From: an uncultured Lachnospiraceae bacterium
GTDB lineage: Bacteria > Bacillota > Clostridia > Lachnospirales > Lachnospiraceae
Reading direction: 5' to 3'
Length of the DNA: 22,027 nt
NCBI GenBank assembly: GCA_934359535.1
Contig: CAKRLN010000005.1
Location: 1-22,027 of the forward strand
Shown: piece by piece, positions 21,848 to 22,027 of the stretch
Layout of the letters: every line of letters begins with the position of its first letter
Numbering within the stretch: position 1 is the first letter of the stretch
Position numbers and translations under genes: made by a program
Notes under the pieces: generated by a model
The model's database searches: none
Told to the model about the DNA's origin: nothing
Seen by the model: only the letters and a program-made list of their open reading frames with translations

Positions 21848-22027
21848 TTAGTCATCTTTTAAGTGATTTTTGAAGGCTTCAGTAAGTACATCACTAAGTT
21901 CTTGCGAAGGAACTTTCGCCCATGTTTGCGTAGTATCAAACTCTGGGTAGTGGTAACGCCACTCATCGTATTTGTCTTTACTGATTTCTTCAGAAGATAG
22001 CTTGTCAGCCTGCTCTTTCCAGGCATA
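21848..22027 (-). CDS. C-terminal end of an unrecognised protein, cut by window edge
   Basis: 59 residues plus stop, open to the right edge, rich in charged and aromatic residues (AWKEQADKLSSEEISKDKYD, EWRYHYPEFDTTQTWAKVPS, QELSDVLTEAFKNHLKDD). No membrane segment. The style recalls C-termini of proteins carried on mobile elements in Clostridia, but I cannot assign a family. The stop TAA is at 21850-21848, and the gene for the membrane protein follows 32 nt later on the same strand, so they likely share a transcript. Confidence 0.65.
   Translation of the reverse strand, partial: YAWKEQADKLSSEEISKDKYDEWRYHYPEFDTTQTWAKVPSQELSDVLTEAFKNHLKDD

Overview
The window looks like the chromosome of a low-to-mid-GC, spore-forming, anaerobic Firmicute, most likely a Lachnospiraceae relative of gut Clostridia. 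This rests on strong AGGAGG-type ribosome binding sites, sigma-A promoters with frequent TGn-extended -10 boxes, a spoIIID gene with a sigma-E-type promoter, a remnant of the AAA-ATPase/PD-(D/E)XK family that is abundant in Lachnospiraceae, and protein sequences typical of that family. Genus cannot be fixed from sequence alone. Many gene starts were moved downstream of the longest open frame because a promoter or Shine-Dalgarno sequence lies inside the longer version.

Left part (1-5.9 kb): a 5'-complete, edge-truncated tandem bacteriohemerythrin (minus); a histidine-phosphatase-family enzyme (plus) convergent with a TVP38/TMEM64 membrane protein (minus); a two-component system of the intramembrane-sensing, Bce-like type (OmpR-type regulator and short-loop histidine kinase, overlapping by 4 nt); a MATE exporter; and a rhodanese-fold protein lacking the catalytic cysteine (minus).

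Middle (5.9-13.0 kb): a 184-bp structured element with 11-bp perfect terminal inverted repeats; a maltose/galactoside-type O-acetyltransferase (minus); a 69-codon deletion remnant of an AAA-ATPase/PD-(D/E)XK gene; then a BceAB-like ABC transporter whose upstream region carries TTACA-N4-TGTAA, the form I recall for BceR-type operators. The kinase/regulator pair and the transporter therefore look like one bacitracin-type (cell-wall peptide) sensing and detoxification module split by about 3.2 kb of unrelated genes. Next come a trigger-factor-like prolyl isomerase lacking the ribosome-binding domain (minus), divergent from spoIIID (plus), and a second MATE exporter (minus).

Right part (13.0-22.0 kb): a DUF2798-type membrane protein behind a promoter followed at once by an intrinsic terminator; a sucrose locus with a LacI-family repressor, a LacI-type operator, a PTS sucrose EIIBCA permease, sucrose-6-phosphate hydrolase and a fructokinase broken by an internal deletion plus a 1-nt loss in an A-tract; then guaA (GMP synthase). 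Immediately after guaA the sequence becomes visibly more AT-rich, with direct repeats, a long inverted repeat, a strong two-way terminator and two unrecognised minus-strand genes. Since the 3' end of guaA is a known integration site, this is probably the edge of a genomic island.

No tRNA, rRNA, CRISPR array or intact insertion sequence was seen.
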